Origin: Candidatus Hebobacterum abditum
GTDB taxonomy: Bacteria > Armatimonadota > Hebobacteria > Hebobacterales > Hebobacteraceae
Length of the DNA stretch: 61,959 bases
Direction of reading: 5' to 3'
Assembly: GCA_029821875.1 (NCBI GenBank)
Contig: JALGXW010000029.1
Location: 1-61,959, forward strand
Positions 16,263 through 25,713 of the stretch are shown one piece after another; the stretch's first letter is position 1; every line of letters begins with the position of its first letter. Made by a program: the position numbers and the translations under genes. Under the pieces are notes generated by a model. It saw nothing but the letters and a program-made list of their open reading frames with translations, had not been told where the DNA came from and ran no database searches.

Positions 16263-17796
16263 GGAAAGCCAGGGAAAGGTACAGCATCAGCCACGAGAAC
16301 AGCGGGCCGAACGAACTGTGCCGGCCGGCCGGCGGCGGCAGGGACATCTCCTCACACAACACGGCTCGCTCGTAGAGGCCGGCCTCGGACACGATGCGGC
16401 CGTCCGGCGCAATGAAGCAGGAGATTCCAGTGCTCGCGGCGCGCACCACCCAGCGCCCTGTTTCCACGGCCCTCAGGACGGCGATCTGACGGTGCTGTGC
16501 GGCGGCCGCCGTGTGGCCGAACCATGCATCGTTGGTGATGACGATGAGCACCTGGGCCCCCTTCTCTTCGAGCCCCCAAGAGATCTGGGGGAAGATCGAC
16601 TCGAAGCAGATCATGGGCCCGATGCTCACCGTGCCGGCCTGGAGCAGGTGGTGAAGCGCGCCGGCACTGAAATCCGTTTCGCGGACGTGGTAGCGGTCAA
16701 GGAGCGGAAGCCACCGGCGGCCGGGGACGTACTCGCCGAATGGCACGAGCTGCACCTTATCGTAGTGGGCTATAAGGCTCCCGCCGGGCGCGAAGAGGTA
16801 GGCCGAGTTGAGCCGGCGGCCAGAATCGTCGAAGTAGGGGCCCCCGGCCAGCAGCCAGGCCTTTGAGTGGCTCGCGGCGCGGCTCACAGACTCCGCGACG
16901 AGGGGATCCCGGTCGGGCATGTCCGGCAGGACGCTCTCCGGCCAGACGACGATCCCTGGGCGCTCCTCGGCGGCCTGCCGGGTGAGGGTCTCGTAGATCT
17001 CCAGTGTGCGCTTGCGTTCCTCTTCCGTCAGCGGCACGTTGACTTGCTCGGCGCGCAGCGGCCCGTGAGCGCTTCCCTGGACAATCGCAACCTTCAGACG
17101 CGTATCGGCGGGGCTGCCCGAATCACGCGCCCACTGCCGCGCCCCGAGGGGAATCACGCCTACGAAGGTCAGTATGATGAGCGTCCGCGTGGCCGCTAGC
17201 ACGACGCGCTCCCGACGCACGACGGCCAGGACCATCTCGGCCAGCGCCGAGTTCGCAAGGACGATGAGAAACGAAAGGGACAGCGTGCCGCCGACGTGGG
17301 CCAGCGACATGAGCGGCAGGGCGGGGCTCTGGCTGTAGCCCAGCCAACCCCATGTGAAGCCGAACTGCCCGAGGCCGCGGGCCCACTCGATCCCACACCA
17401 GACCACGGCTGCGCCCAGCGTCCGCACAGCGGGCCCCAGCCGGCCCAGCCAACGCGCGGCGGCGCCCCAGGCGAGGTGGGTCAGGCTGAGCGCGAGACAC
17501 GCCAGGGCCCACACCGTCCAGCCGAAGAGGCCGAGCCAGTAGAGCAGTATCCCGAAGAAGGCGAGCCCGGCAAGCCAGCTCCCCAGGAGGGCCGCCCAGC
17601 CGGAGGCGACGCGCAGAGCGACAAGCCACGGCACCAGCCCGACCCACGCGAGCGGCCAGAGTCCGATCCGGGGGAAGCACAGGGCGAGCAAGATCCCCGA
17701 TAGGACAGAGAGCGCAAGAGAGGCCGCCGTATGCAAGGTTTTCCGACGGGCCGGCAAGCTAGCGGCCCGTCGAGGAACCGTCTGATTCCGAGCCAT
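16165..17796 (-). CDS. lnt: apolipoprotein N-acyltransferase Lnt
   Basis: 543 residues. An N-terminal block of about six to seven membrane helices (25-225) precedes a nitrilase-fold domain (about 235-500) and a last helix. The catalytic triad is present: Glu287 in VVWPESVLP, Lys347 in YDKVQLVPFGEY, and Cys397 in ICFESIFP. Lnt adds the third acyl chain to lipoproteins in the inner membrane of diderms, so its presence points to an outer membrane. The basic C-terminal tail (about the last 30 residues) overlaps a small plus-strand gene and may be dispensable. Start ATG at 17796, about 22 nt after the predicted transcription start. Confidence 0.93.
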   Translation of the reverse strand: MARNQTVPRRAASLPARRKTLHTAASLALSVLSGILLALCFPRIGLWPLAWVGLVPWLVALRVASGWAALLGSWLAGLAFFGILLYWLGLFGWTVWALACLALSLTHLAWGAAARWLGRLGPAVRTLGAAVVWCGIEWARGLGQFGFTWGWLGYSQSPALPLMSLAHVGGTLSLSFLIVLANSALAEMVLAVVRRERVVLAATRTLIILTFVGVIPLGARQWARDSGSPADTRLKVAIVQGSAHGPLRAEQVNVPLTEEERKRTLEIYETLTRQAAEERPGIVVWPESVLPDMPDRDPLVAESVSRAASHSKAWLLAGGPYFDDSGRRLNSAYLFAPGGSLIAHYDKVQLVPFGEYVPGRRWLPLLDRYHVRETDFSAGALHHLLQAGTVSIGPMICFESIFPQISWGLEEKGAQVLIVITNDAWFGHTAAAAQHRQIAVLRAVETGRWVVRAASTGISCFIAPDGRIVSEAGLYERAVLCEEMSLPPPAGRHSSFGPLFSWLMLYLSLAFLIAPAAVRRGRRGSRGALRGARRRPREQAAPR

Positions 17797-17824
17797 TCAC
17801 GAGCACCGCCTGGGCGACGGGCGG

Positions 17825-17853
17825 ATTATAGCTGATCGCTGCCTGGGTCGCAA
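17825..17853 (-). promoter_or_regulatory. promoter of lnt
   Basis: On the minus strand, TTGCGA (17853-17848) and a perfect TATAAT (17830-17825) are 17 nt apart. It diverges from the ftsE promoter, whose -35 box starts about 50 bp away. Confidence 0.65.
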
Positions 17854-17901
17854 CCGGGCGCCGCGAGAAGCCGAACGCCGGAAGACGCCCAGTTGCCTGA
17901 T

Positions 17902-17931
17902 TTGCCTTTGCCTGCCGGAGTAGTCTATAAT
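17902..17931 (+). promoter_or_regulatory. promoter of ftsEX with the start codon at the transcription start
   Basis: TTGCCT (17902-17907), 18 nt, and a perfect TATAAT (17926-17931). The ftsE ATG at 17940 is eight bases after the -10 box, exactly where transcription should begin, so the mRNA is probably leaderless. No Shine-Dalgarno sequence precedes the ATG. Confidence 0.6.
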
Positions 17932-17939
17932 CCGTGCCG

Positions 17940-18641
17940 ATGCCGGCCATTGTGGAACTGAGAAATGCCAGTGTCACATACCCAAATGGGGTATTGGCCC
18001 TGTCAGATGCCACCCTCACCCTCGAGCAGGGCGAGTTTGCATTCCTCGTCGGGCCCACTGGTCACGGCAAGTCCACGATCCTCAAGTTGCTCTACTGCGA
18101 CGAGCATGCGACGAGGGGCCAGGTTGTGGTCTCCGGATGGGACGTGGCGAGGCTGTCCCCGGGCCGGGTTGCGCGTCTTCGGCGCCGAGTCGGGGTCGTC
18201 TTCCAGGACTTCCGATTGCTGCCGAGGACGGCGTGGGAGAACGTGGCCTTCGCGCTGCACGCGACCGGACATGGGTATCGCGACGTCCTGCGGCGCGTGC
18301 CGGAGGCGCTCGCCGAGGTCGGCCTTCTCGACAAGGCGGATGACTTCCCGTCACAGCTCTCGGCCGGAGAGCAGCAGAGCCTCGCGATGGCACGGGTCCT
18401 CGCGATACGTCCCGCACTGATCCTGGCCGACGAGCCGACTGGCAACCTCGACCCGGACTCTTCCTCGCACATCATGGGTCTGCTGACGAAAGCCAACAAG
18501 GCCGGAGCGACGGTGCTGGCAGCCACCCACGACCCGGCAATCGTCGACGCCAAGCGGACCCGCGTGATCGCGTTGCGTCAGGGCAAGATCTTCCGGGATC
18601 TCCCCGAGGGCGGCTATCCAGATGATCTGGAACACGATTGA
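17940..18641 (+). CDS. ftsE: cell division ATP-binding protein FtsE
   Basis: 233 residues from the ATG at 17940; an earlier GTG at 17934 would lie upstream of the predicted transcription start. FtsE is the cytoplasmic ATPase that with FtsX switches on septal murein hydrolases. Walker A is GPTGHGKST, the Q-loop VVFQDFRLLP, the signature LSAGEQQSLAMAR, and Walker [14 protein letters not shown]. The signature has Ala for Gly and Ser for Arg relative to the common [13 protein letters not shown], but the catalytic residues are intact. It overlaps ftsX by 20 bp. Confidence 0.93.
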   Translation: MPAIVELRNASVTYPNGVLALSDATLTLEQGEFAFLVGPTGHGKSTILKLLYCDEHATRGQVVVSGWDVARLSPGRVARLRRRVGVVFQDFRLLPRTAWENVAFALHATGHGYRDVLRRVPEALAEVGLLDKADDFPSQLSAGEQQSLAMARVLAIRPALILADEPTGNLDPDSSSHIMGLLTKANKAGATVLAATHDPAIVDAKRTRVIALRQGKIFRDLPEGGYPDDLEHD

Positions 18642-19536
18642 CTTTGTCTGCCGGGAGACGGCGCTCCATCTGCGGCGAGAGCGCCTCATTGCGATCACGA
18701 CGATCTCGACCGTTGCGGTCCTGATGCTCGTCCTGGGGTCGATGCTCCTGTTCCTCGTGGACGTCCGGGGCTGGGCCGATCGGATGGGCGATGCCCTGGA
18801 GGTGCGGGCCCACTTCTACAGAGACCACTCACGCGAAGAGGCGGAGGCGCGAGCTGCTGAGGTCGGCGAATGGCCTCAGGTGCGCGAGGCGCGCTTCATA
18901 CCCAAGGAAGAAGGTTGGCAGGAACTGCGGAGCTGGCTCGTCAGCGGCGACAAGCTCGAGGACCTGGACAATCCGCTCGGCGACTGCATCCAGGTATACG
19001 TTACCGACCCCGAGTTCCTTCGCGAGATCGCTCGGAAGCTGGAAAGCTTGGAAGGGGTGAAGGCCGTCGTACCCAGCAGCGGGGACGCCGGCAAGAAGGG
19101 CAGCTTCGCGCACAAGGTCGTCCAGTTCCGCCGGATCATCACCGGCTCTGGCATCGTCATCGGCGTTCTCGTCGTACTCGCCGGAGTCTTCATCGTCCAC
19201 AACACGATCCGCCTTGCGCTGCATTCCCGGTGGCGGGAGATCTACATCATGCAGCTCATCGGCGCAGGCCGCGGTGTCATAGCGGCCCCATTCCTCCTCG
19301 AGGGGGTGGTGCACGGCGGCCTGGGGGCACTACTCGCCTGCTGTGTGCTGATTCCGGCACACATGTACCTGCGCACCCTATCGGAACGGTCGGCCCCATT
19401 CTTGCTCCTCGCCCCGGACAGCGCGCTGCTCACGTTTGGTTCTGCAGTCGTGCTCGCCGGCGCTTTCCTGGGCTTGACTGGGTCTGCCCTTTCGGTGCGG
19501 CGCTACCTCAGGCGCAAGCCTGAGTGGCATTCTTGA
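18622..19536 (+). CDS. ftsX: cell division protein FtsX
   Basis: 304 residues: an N-terminal transmembrane helix (about 24-47), a periplasmic domain (about 50-165) with MGDALEVRAHFYRDHSREEA and FIPKEEGWQEL, then three C-terminal helices containing the FtsX/MacB-type core (IVHNTIRLALHSRWREIYIM). FtsX is the membrane partner of FtsE and relays ATP hydrolysis to peptidoglycan hydrolases. A 7-bp hairpin with a GCAA loop (19507-19524) lies in its last codons and is followed by TTCTT; it might help end transcription. Confidence 0.93.
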   Translation: MIWNTIDFVCRETALHLRRERLIAITTISTVAVLMLVLGSMLLFLVDVRGWADRMGDALEVRAHFYRDHSREEAEARAAEVGEWPQVREARFIPKEEGWQELRSWLVSGDKLEDLDNPLGDCIQVYVTDPEFLREIARKLESLEGVKAVVPSSGDAGKKGSFAHKVVQFRRIITGSGIVIGVLVVLAGVFIVHNTIRLALHSRWREIYIMQLIGAGRGVIAAPFLLEGVVHGGLGALLACCVLIPAHMYLRTLSERSAPFLLLAPDSALLTFGSAVVLAGAFLGLTGSALSVRRYLRRKPEWHS

Positions 19537-19557
19537 CACGGACCCCCCGGCACCAGC

Positions 19558-19586
19558 TTGACATCCCACTCGCGCCGAGATAGAGT
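19558..19586 (+). promoter_or_regulatory. promoter upstream of ccdA
   Basis: A perfect TTGACA (19558-19563), 17 nt, then TAGAGT (19581-19586). It yields a leader of about 180 nt before ccdA that contains a small coupled reading frame. Confidence 0.6.
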
Positions 19587-19625
19587 CCCCGCGTTCTCTG
19601 ACCCGACAACGCCGGAGATGCCACG

Positions 19626-19772
19626 ATGCGGAGAGCCGTCCGGGTAGCGGCCGCCCCGCCAGCGGCCTTCACCACAGTCGCACGCCGAATGGCAGGGCCC
19701 GGGCCCGATGCGCGCGGGGATGTACAGCGGGCCCCTGACTTCGCATCGGCGGCGCTCAGGACGATCCTCTGA
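19626..19772 (+). CDS. possible 48-residue leader peptide coupled to ccdA
   Basis: An ATG at 19626, eight bases after a GGAG, opens 48 codons rich in Ala, Arg and Pro. The TGA stop shares its A with the ATG of ccdA (TGATG), the usual geometry for translational coupling, and ccdA itself has only a weak ribosome binding site. No Cys run or attenuator is visible. It could instead be a chance frame in a GC-rich leader. Confidence 0.35.
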   Translation: MRRAVRVAAAPPAAFTTVARRMAGPGPDARGDVQRAPDFASAALRTIL

Positions 19773-20488
19773 TGGAGCCCCAGCATCAGGCAGGGTGGAT
19801 CGTGGCGATAGTGGCCGGCTTCCTCTCCTTCGTATCGCCGTGCGTCCTGCCGCTCATCCCAGGCTACCTATCGATGATTTCGGGCCTCTCGGCCGAGCAG
19901 CTCGAAGCCAGAAGGGGACGCGATCTGGCACGGGTCTTCGTCTCCTGCGTCCTCTTCGCTGTGGGCTTCGGGGTCGTGTTCGTGCTGGTGGGGGCCTCCG
20001 CGGGCGCGGTGGGGAGCTGGCTAGGCCCCCGCATTCGCATCCTCAACGTGGTCTTCGGGATCATCGTCATCATCTTCGGCCTCTTCGTTCTGAACGTGGT
20101 CAAGCTGCCCTTCCTGTACCAGGATCGCCGTCTTCGGCTCACGCGCCGCTCTGTCGGAATGTGGAGCGCGCCGCTCCTGGGAGTCGCCTTCGGCCTGGGG
20201 TGGACGCCATGTGTCGGACCCTGGCTGGGCACCCTCTACGGCCTCGCGGCCAGCCGGAGCACAGGCCAGGCAGCCCTGCTGTTCGCCATCTACAGCGCGA
20301 GCCTGGGCGCGTGCTTTGTTGCGGCGGGGATGTTGTTCGCCTCTGCGCTTCGCGCCTTCGCCTTCCTGCAGCGCCACTATCGAGTGATCGAGGTGACGAG
20401 CGGCGGCCTGCTGATCGTCATCGGAGTGCTCCTGCTCACCCAGCAGTGGGACAAGGCAACGGGGCGGCTGATCGGGCTCCTCGGCTAG
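19772..20488 (+). CDS. ccdA: CcdA/DsbD-type thiol-disulfide transport protein
   Basis: 238 residues, six membrane helices. The two redox cysteines of the family are conserved: Cys24 in SFVSPCVLPLIPGYLS and Cys147 in GLGWTPCVGPWLG. CcdA carries electrons from cytoplasmic thioredoxin across the membrane to reduce extracytoplasmic thiols, commonly for cytochrome c maturation. No cytochrome biogenesis genes flank it here. The ATG at 19772 overlaps the stop of a possible upstream small frame. Confidence 0.9.
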   Translation: MEPQHQAGWIVAIVAGFLSFVSPCVLPLIPGYLSMISGLSAEQLEARRGRDLARVFVSCVLFAVGFGVVFVLVGASAGAVGSWLGPRIRILNVVFGIIVIIFGLFVLNVVKLPFLYQDRRLRLTRRSVGMWSAPLLGVAFGLGWTPCVGPWLGTLYGLAASRSTGQAALLFAIYSASLGACFVAAGMLFASALRAFAFLQRHYRVIEVTSGGLLIVIGVLLLTQQWDKATGRLIGLLG

Positions 20489-20549
20489 CCCTCCAGGGCC
20501 GCCCGCAGGCGCCTGGCGCGTATTGGACACCTTGCCCAGTCTCGACCTC

Positions 20550-20578
20550 TTGACTGCTGCCGCTGAATCCGCTATCCT
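20550..20578 (+). promoter_or_regulatory. putative promoter of groES-groEL
   Basis: TTGACT (20550-20555), 17 nt, TATCCT (20573-20578), in the 302-bp spacer between ccdA and groES. No CIRCE operator and no sigma-32-like element was found in the spacer. The leader would be about 205 nt. The spacer shows no other gene. Confidence 0.5.
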
Positions 20579-20790
20579 TACGTGCTGACGGCGCCAGGTT
20601 GGTTCCTGCCTGCCGCCGTCTCGTGCCGACACAGGGCTGACGCCGGTTCACTGCGCTAGGGAAGGCGGCTCGAGCCGGTGTTTGTGTCCGGGCGAGTCCC
20701 ATGGACAGGACTTGAGCGGAGATCTCGGCTGGTCCGAATGGCGGATTCGGCTCGGCCTAGTTCGCACATCGATACGCAGGAGGTGATAGT

Positions 20791-21096
20791 ATGCTTCGAC
20801 CACTCGGTGACCGCATAGTCGTCAGGCCGGGGGAAGAGGAGGAAGTAACCAAGGGCGGCATCGTGTTGCCGGACACGGCGAAGAAGAAGCCGCGCGAGGG
20901 CGAGGTGCTGGCGGTGGGGCCGGGCAAGCTCCTCGAGAACGGGGAGAGGGCACCGGTGGAGGTTTCGGTGGGGGATATAGTCATATACTCGGAGTACGGC
21001 GGAACCATGATCGAGATCGGTGACGAGGAGTACGTCATCCTCGACGAAGGCTCGGTTCTTGCCGTCAAGCCCGAGGCCAAGAAAAAGAAGAAGTAG
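20791..21096 (+). CDS. groS: co-chaperonin GroES
   Basis: 101 residues. The N terminus MLRPLGDRIVVRPGEEEEVT, the mobile loop around KGGIVLPDTAKKKPREGEV, and the dome segment are typical; the C terminus ends in a poly-Lys run (AKKKKK). GroES caps the GroEL cavity. A strong AGGAGGTGAT lies before the ATG. GroEL follows after 54 bp. Confidence 0.97.
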   Translation: MLRPLGDRIVVRPGEEEEVTKGGIVLPDTAKKKPREGEVLAVGPGKLLENGERAPVEVSVGDIVIYSEYGGTMIEIGDEEYVILDEGSVLAVKPEAKKKKK

Positions 21097-21150
21097 CTCA
21101 CATCGTGTGCCGTAAGCAACCTGTTGGCAGGTGTAGAGAGGAGGAAGTGC

Positions 21151-22779
<1,629 letters not shown>

Positions 22780-22807
22780 TAAGCTTGGTCCGACGTGGAG
22801 ACGATAG

Positions 22808-22840
22808 AGAGAGGGCGGCGCTCGCCGCCCTCTCTTTCTT
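22808..22840 (+). terminator. Rho-independent terminator of groESL
   Basis: A perfect 13-bp stem, AGAGAGGGCGGCG with CGCCGCCCTCTCT, with a 2-nt loop (effectively a small loop after end fraying), is followed by TTTCTT. It begins 28 bp after the groEL stop. Confidence 0.85.
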
Positions 22841-22926
22841 CCCGTCCCGCCGCGCGCCCGGCCGCAGGAGACACGTCGATACCGCAGTAACAGGGCGGCA
22901 GCGACTCTACGGGGCGAACTCGACGA

Positions 22927-23970
22927 ATGCGCAGGCTCCCCCAGAATCCTCTCGTGCAGCCGGCCGATGTCAAGCCCTCCCGCTCGGACCATCGCGTGCT
23001 GGGAGCCTTCAATCCGGGCGTCGCACAACTGGGCCACGAGACCCTTCTCCTCCTACGCGTCTCCGAGACGCCGGCCGGGGCGGAGGACGAGTGGCTCTCC
23101 TCCCCCATTTGGGACGCCGAGCGCGGCGAACTCGACGTTGTCCGCTTCCGGCGGGACGATCCGGACGTCACCGAGGTCGAGCCGCGCGGTTTCCGGCATC
23201 GAGGACTCCTCTACCTGACCAGCATCTCGCATCTGCGCCTTGCGCGTTCCTACGACGGGGTCGACTTCACCGTGGCGAACACCCCCGCGCTCTTTCCCTC
23301 CGAGGCCACCGAAGCCTTTGGCATTGAGGACTGCCGCATCACCCGCCTCAACGAAACCTATTGGATCACCTACAAGGCCGTCAGCCGGGATGGCATCTGC
23401 ATCGGGCTCGCCACCACGCGAGACTTCGTCACCTATGAGCGCCACGGTATCGCCTTCGAGCCTCACAACCTCGATGTCGTCATGTTTCCCGAGCAGATCG
23501 GTGGCGACCACGTCGCTCTCACCCGGCCGGAAACGTGGATAGCCGAGGCCCCAGCTATGTGGATCGCCCGCTCTCCCGACCTGCTCCACTGGGGCCGGCA
23601 CGAGCTCCTCATGAAACCACGGCCAGGCAAATGGGACTCCGGACGTGTGGGCGCCAGCGCGGTACCCATTCCCACCGGCCGCGGCTGGCTCGAGATCTAC
23701 CACGGCGCCACGCCTGAGCACGAGTACTGTGCGGGGCTCCTCCTGCTCGACCGTGAGGACCCTACCAAGATACTCGCTCGCTCGGAGCAGCCGATCCTGC
23801 GGCCCACCGAACCGTACGAGACCGAAGGCTTCTTCGGCGGCGTTATCTTCGCCTCCGGAGCCACCGTAAGGGACGGGAAGGTCACACTCTACTACGGCGC
23901 CTCCGACGACACGACGGCCGCCGCAGAGGCGACCGTCGAGGAACTGCTTTCCACTCTGCCCGCTGGCTGA
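22927..23970 (+). CDS. glycoside hydrolase family 130 protein (beta-mannoside phosphorylase-like)
   Basis: 347 residues in a five-bladed beta-propeller. GH130 features: FGIEDCRITRLNETYWITY with the catalytic Asp, IALTRP-type VALTRPETWI, KWDSGRVGASAVPI, the YHGATPEHEYCAG blade, and a final TLYYGASDD. Family members phosphorolyse or hydrolyse beta-mannosidic links, for example in N-glycans or mannan. No transporter or partner glycosidase is adjacent. No clear ribosome binding site precedes the ATG, so the start is approximate. Its stop is 14 bp from that of the cupin gene on the other strand. Confidence 0.88.
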   Translation: MRRLPQNPLVQPADVKPSRSDHRVLGAFNPGVAQLGHETLLLLRVSETPAGAEDEWLSSPIWDAERGELDVVRFRRDDPDVTEVEPRGFRHRGLLYLTSISHLRLARSYDGVDFTVANTPALFPSEATEAFGIEDCRITRLNETYWITYKAVSRDGICIGLATTRDFVTYERHGIAFEPHNLDVVMFPEQIGGDHVALTRPETWIAEAPAMWIARSPDLLHWGRHELLMKPRPGKWDSGRVGASAVPIPTGRGWLEIYHGATPEHEYCAGLLLLDREDPTKILARSEQPILRPTEPYETEGFFGGVIFASGATVRDGKVTLYYGASDDTTAAAEATVEELLSTLPAG

Positions 23971-23984
23971 ACGCGGGACGGCTT

Positions 23985-24302
23985 CTACCGAATCATCGCC
24001 AACAGCATCTTGAACCGCGACGCCGCCCGCACGGCGTGCGGCTCGTTCGCCGGCATAATGAGCATCTCTCCCGCGTGAACGGATGACTCTTGGCCTGACA
24101 CGGTAATGGCCGCCTCGCCTTCCAGCACGTGCACGAGCGCGTCGAACGGGGCCGTGTGTTCGCTCAGCCCCTGCCCCTCGTCGAAGGCGAACAGCGTCAC
24201 CGTGCCGGTCGGCTTGTCGATGATCGTGCGAGACACAACGGCGCCCTCCTGGTAGTCCAAGAGGTCGGCCAACGCGACGACTCTCCCAGCCAGCTCGCTC
24301 AT
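23985..24302 (-). CDS. small cupin-domain protein
   Basis: 105 residues forming one cupin barrel. The two motifs are LSEHTAPFDALVHVLEGEAA and the later MLIMPANEPHAVRA; metal-binding His and Glu residues are present but sparse. Such single-domain cupins bind a metal or small ligand and are often regulatory or accessory proteins. The start ATG is at 24302, 25 bp after the flavodoxin-fold gene. Function not assignable. Confidence 0.8.
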   Translation of the reverse strand: MSELAGRVVALADLLDYQEGAVVSRTIIDKPTGTVTLFAFDEGQGLSEHTAPFDALVHVLEGEAAITVSGQESSVHAGEMLIMPANEPHAVRAASRFKMLLAMIR

Positions 24303-24327
24303 CGCCTGTGCTCCCCGCGCCTCCGAC

Positions 24328-24894
24328 TCAGCCCTGCATCTGTTCCTGGACGTACTTGACGAAGGTTTCTCCTGCTTCGCGAGCCGCGGCCAGCATGTAG
24401 TCACGACTCCGGCGAGTGACAATCATCTGATCGAAGATGGCAAGCCCCATGTGCGCCCAGTAGCGCTCCATGACCGTGAGGCAACTCGGGCCTCCGCCAC
24501 CCCCGCCGCCGGCCGCGGCGATGCCGAGCACCCACTTCCCTTCCACGCGTGGGTCGGCCGGCCCGGCCCGCTCGCAGCGCCGCAGGCGATCGAAGAAGTT
24601 CTTGACGACCTCCGCCGCCTCGCCGAAGTAGACCGGCGTGCTCAGCACGATGCCGTCCGCATCGCTCATCTTCGTGCGCACAGCCTCCAGGTCGTCCTCA
24701 ATAACGCAGAGGCTCTCCCGGCGGCACCTGCCCCACCCGTCATCGCAGGCCAGGCAGGCCTCCAGCTTCATCGTCTTGAGGTGGACCAGCTCCGTCTCGG
24801 CCCCGGCGGCCTTGGCCCCCTCCATCGCCTCCTTCGCCATCGTCGCCGTCAGCCCGTCCTCGTTCGGCGACGCCTGCAGAACGAGTATCCTCAT
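24328..24894 (-). CDS. flavodoxin-fold NAD(P)H-dependent FMN reductase-like protein
   Basis: 188 residues. The N terminus MRILVLQASPNEDGLTATM is the FMN-phosphate loop. A Cys-rich segment, EACLACDDGWGRC followed by SLCVIEDDL, then GIVLSTPVYFGEAAEVVKNF, is the layout of iron-sulfur-flavoprotein-like and NADPH-dependent FMN reductases. The ATG at 24894 is preferred over 24909 because GGGAGGAAAGG lies just before it. A Gly run (GIAAAGGGGGGGPSC) sits in the second FMN loop. It is paralogous to the next gene upstream. Confidence 0.82.
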   Translation of the reverse strand: MRILVLQASPNEDGLTATMAKEAMEGAKAAGAETELVHLKTMKLEACLACDDGWGRCRRESLCVIEDDLEAVRTKMSDADGIVLSTPVYFGEAAEVVKNFFDRLRRCERAGPADPRVEGKWVLGIAAAGGGGGGGPSCLTVMERYWAHMGLAIFDQMIVTRRSRDYMLAAAREAGETFVKYVQEQMQG

Positions 24895-24944
24895 TGCCTT
24901 TCCTCCCATGATGCTCTCGCGAGGCGAAGCGATTCGCGCCCGAA

Positions 24945-25550
24945 CTAAGCAGAACTCGCCCCCTCAACCATTCGTCGTCCGAGCGCTTCCGCCTTCGCCA
25001 GGATGTCCGCTCGCTCACCAATCGGCGGGGCCGCGTCCATCTCCGCCCCGAAGAACTCCTCCCAGTAGCAGAAGCCAGCGGAGCTGAAGAAAGCCTTCAC
25101 CGTGTGCTTCGCCCAGTCGAAGACGCGCCTGTCGCGCCCGCCACATGTTGCCACGAACAGCCCGCGCCGCTCACCCCCCACCTCAGAAACCGGCCGCTTG
25201 AGTCGGTACTTCTCGACCCAGAAGCATTGCCCTCGGTCGATCATCGACTTCATCTCGCCCGATACGCCGGAGAACTGAATGGGCGAGGCGAGTACCAGGT
25301 GCCTGGCCGCTCGGATCTTCGGGTAGATCATCTGCCAGTCATCTCGGACGACGCAGCGTCCTTCCTTGTCGCATCTCCCGCAGTGCAGACAAGAGCTGAA
25401 CTCGAGTTCCCGCAGGCTGATCGTCTCAGCCTCCGCGCCCGCGGCGGCCGCTCCGTTGAGCACGCGCTCCAGGAGCACGGCCGTATTGCTCTTCTTGCGC
25501 GGGCTGCCCAGCAGCCCAAGCACGAAAGGTCTCTCTCGGTCTGATCTCAT
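24945..25550 (-). CDS. flavodoxin-fold NAD(P)H-dependent FMN reductase-like protein
   Basis: 201 residues. The FMN loop GLLGSPRKKSNTAVLL, a Cys cluster SSCLHCGRCDKEGRCVVRDD, and LVLASPIQFSGVSGEMKSMI place it in the same family as its downstream paralogue. The CxxCxxC-type cluster could hold an iron-sulfur centre or zinc, as in iron-sulfur flavoproteins. The ATG at 25550 matches the family start. The two reductases and the cupin probably form one unit, perhaps handling quinones or other small electron acceptors; that is inference. Confidence 0.82.
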   Translation of the reverse strand: MRSDRERPFVLGLLGSPRKKSNTAVLLERVLNGAAAAGAEAETISLRELEFSSCLHCGRCDKEGRCVVRDDWQMIYPKIRAARHLVLASPIQFSGVSGEMKSMIDRGQCFWVEKYRLKRPVSEVGGERRGLFVATCGGRDRRVFDWAKHTVKAFFSSAGFCYWEEFFGAEMDAAPPIGERADILAKAEALGRRMVEGASSA

Positions 25551-25644
25551 GTCGGGATCACACCTGGCGCAGGTGTTGTCGCAGCTGGTCCCACTCCTCG
25601 TGCTGGCCAGCCAGTTTCGCTGCTCGGCGCTATGCTCCTCGCGC

Positions 25645-25675
25645 GCGAGGCGCGGCCCTTCTGGCCGCGCCTCGC
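25645..25675 (-). terminator. strong hairpin after the ECF operon
   Basis: GCGAGGCGCGGCC (25645-25657) and GGCCGCGCCTCGC (25663-25675) form a perfect 13-bp stem with a 5-nt loop, 38 bp after the stop of the Gly-rich protein gene. There is no T tract, so termination may need Rho. Confidence 0.5.
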
Positions 25676-25713
25676 ACGTCCCCTTCGGCATACTGCGTGA
25701 GGTGTGCGGCGGC

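Noticed and set aside
17759-18058. Small minus-strand gene upstream of lnt
   Set aside because: It overlaps both divergent promoters and the ftsE start, and has no protein features.
20489-20790. CIRCE/HrcA operator before groES
   Set aside because: No TTAGCACTC inverted repeat was found; only a sigma-70-like promoter is visible.
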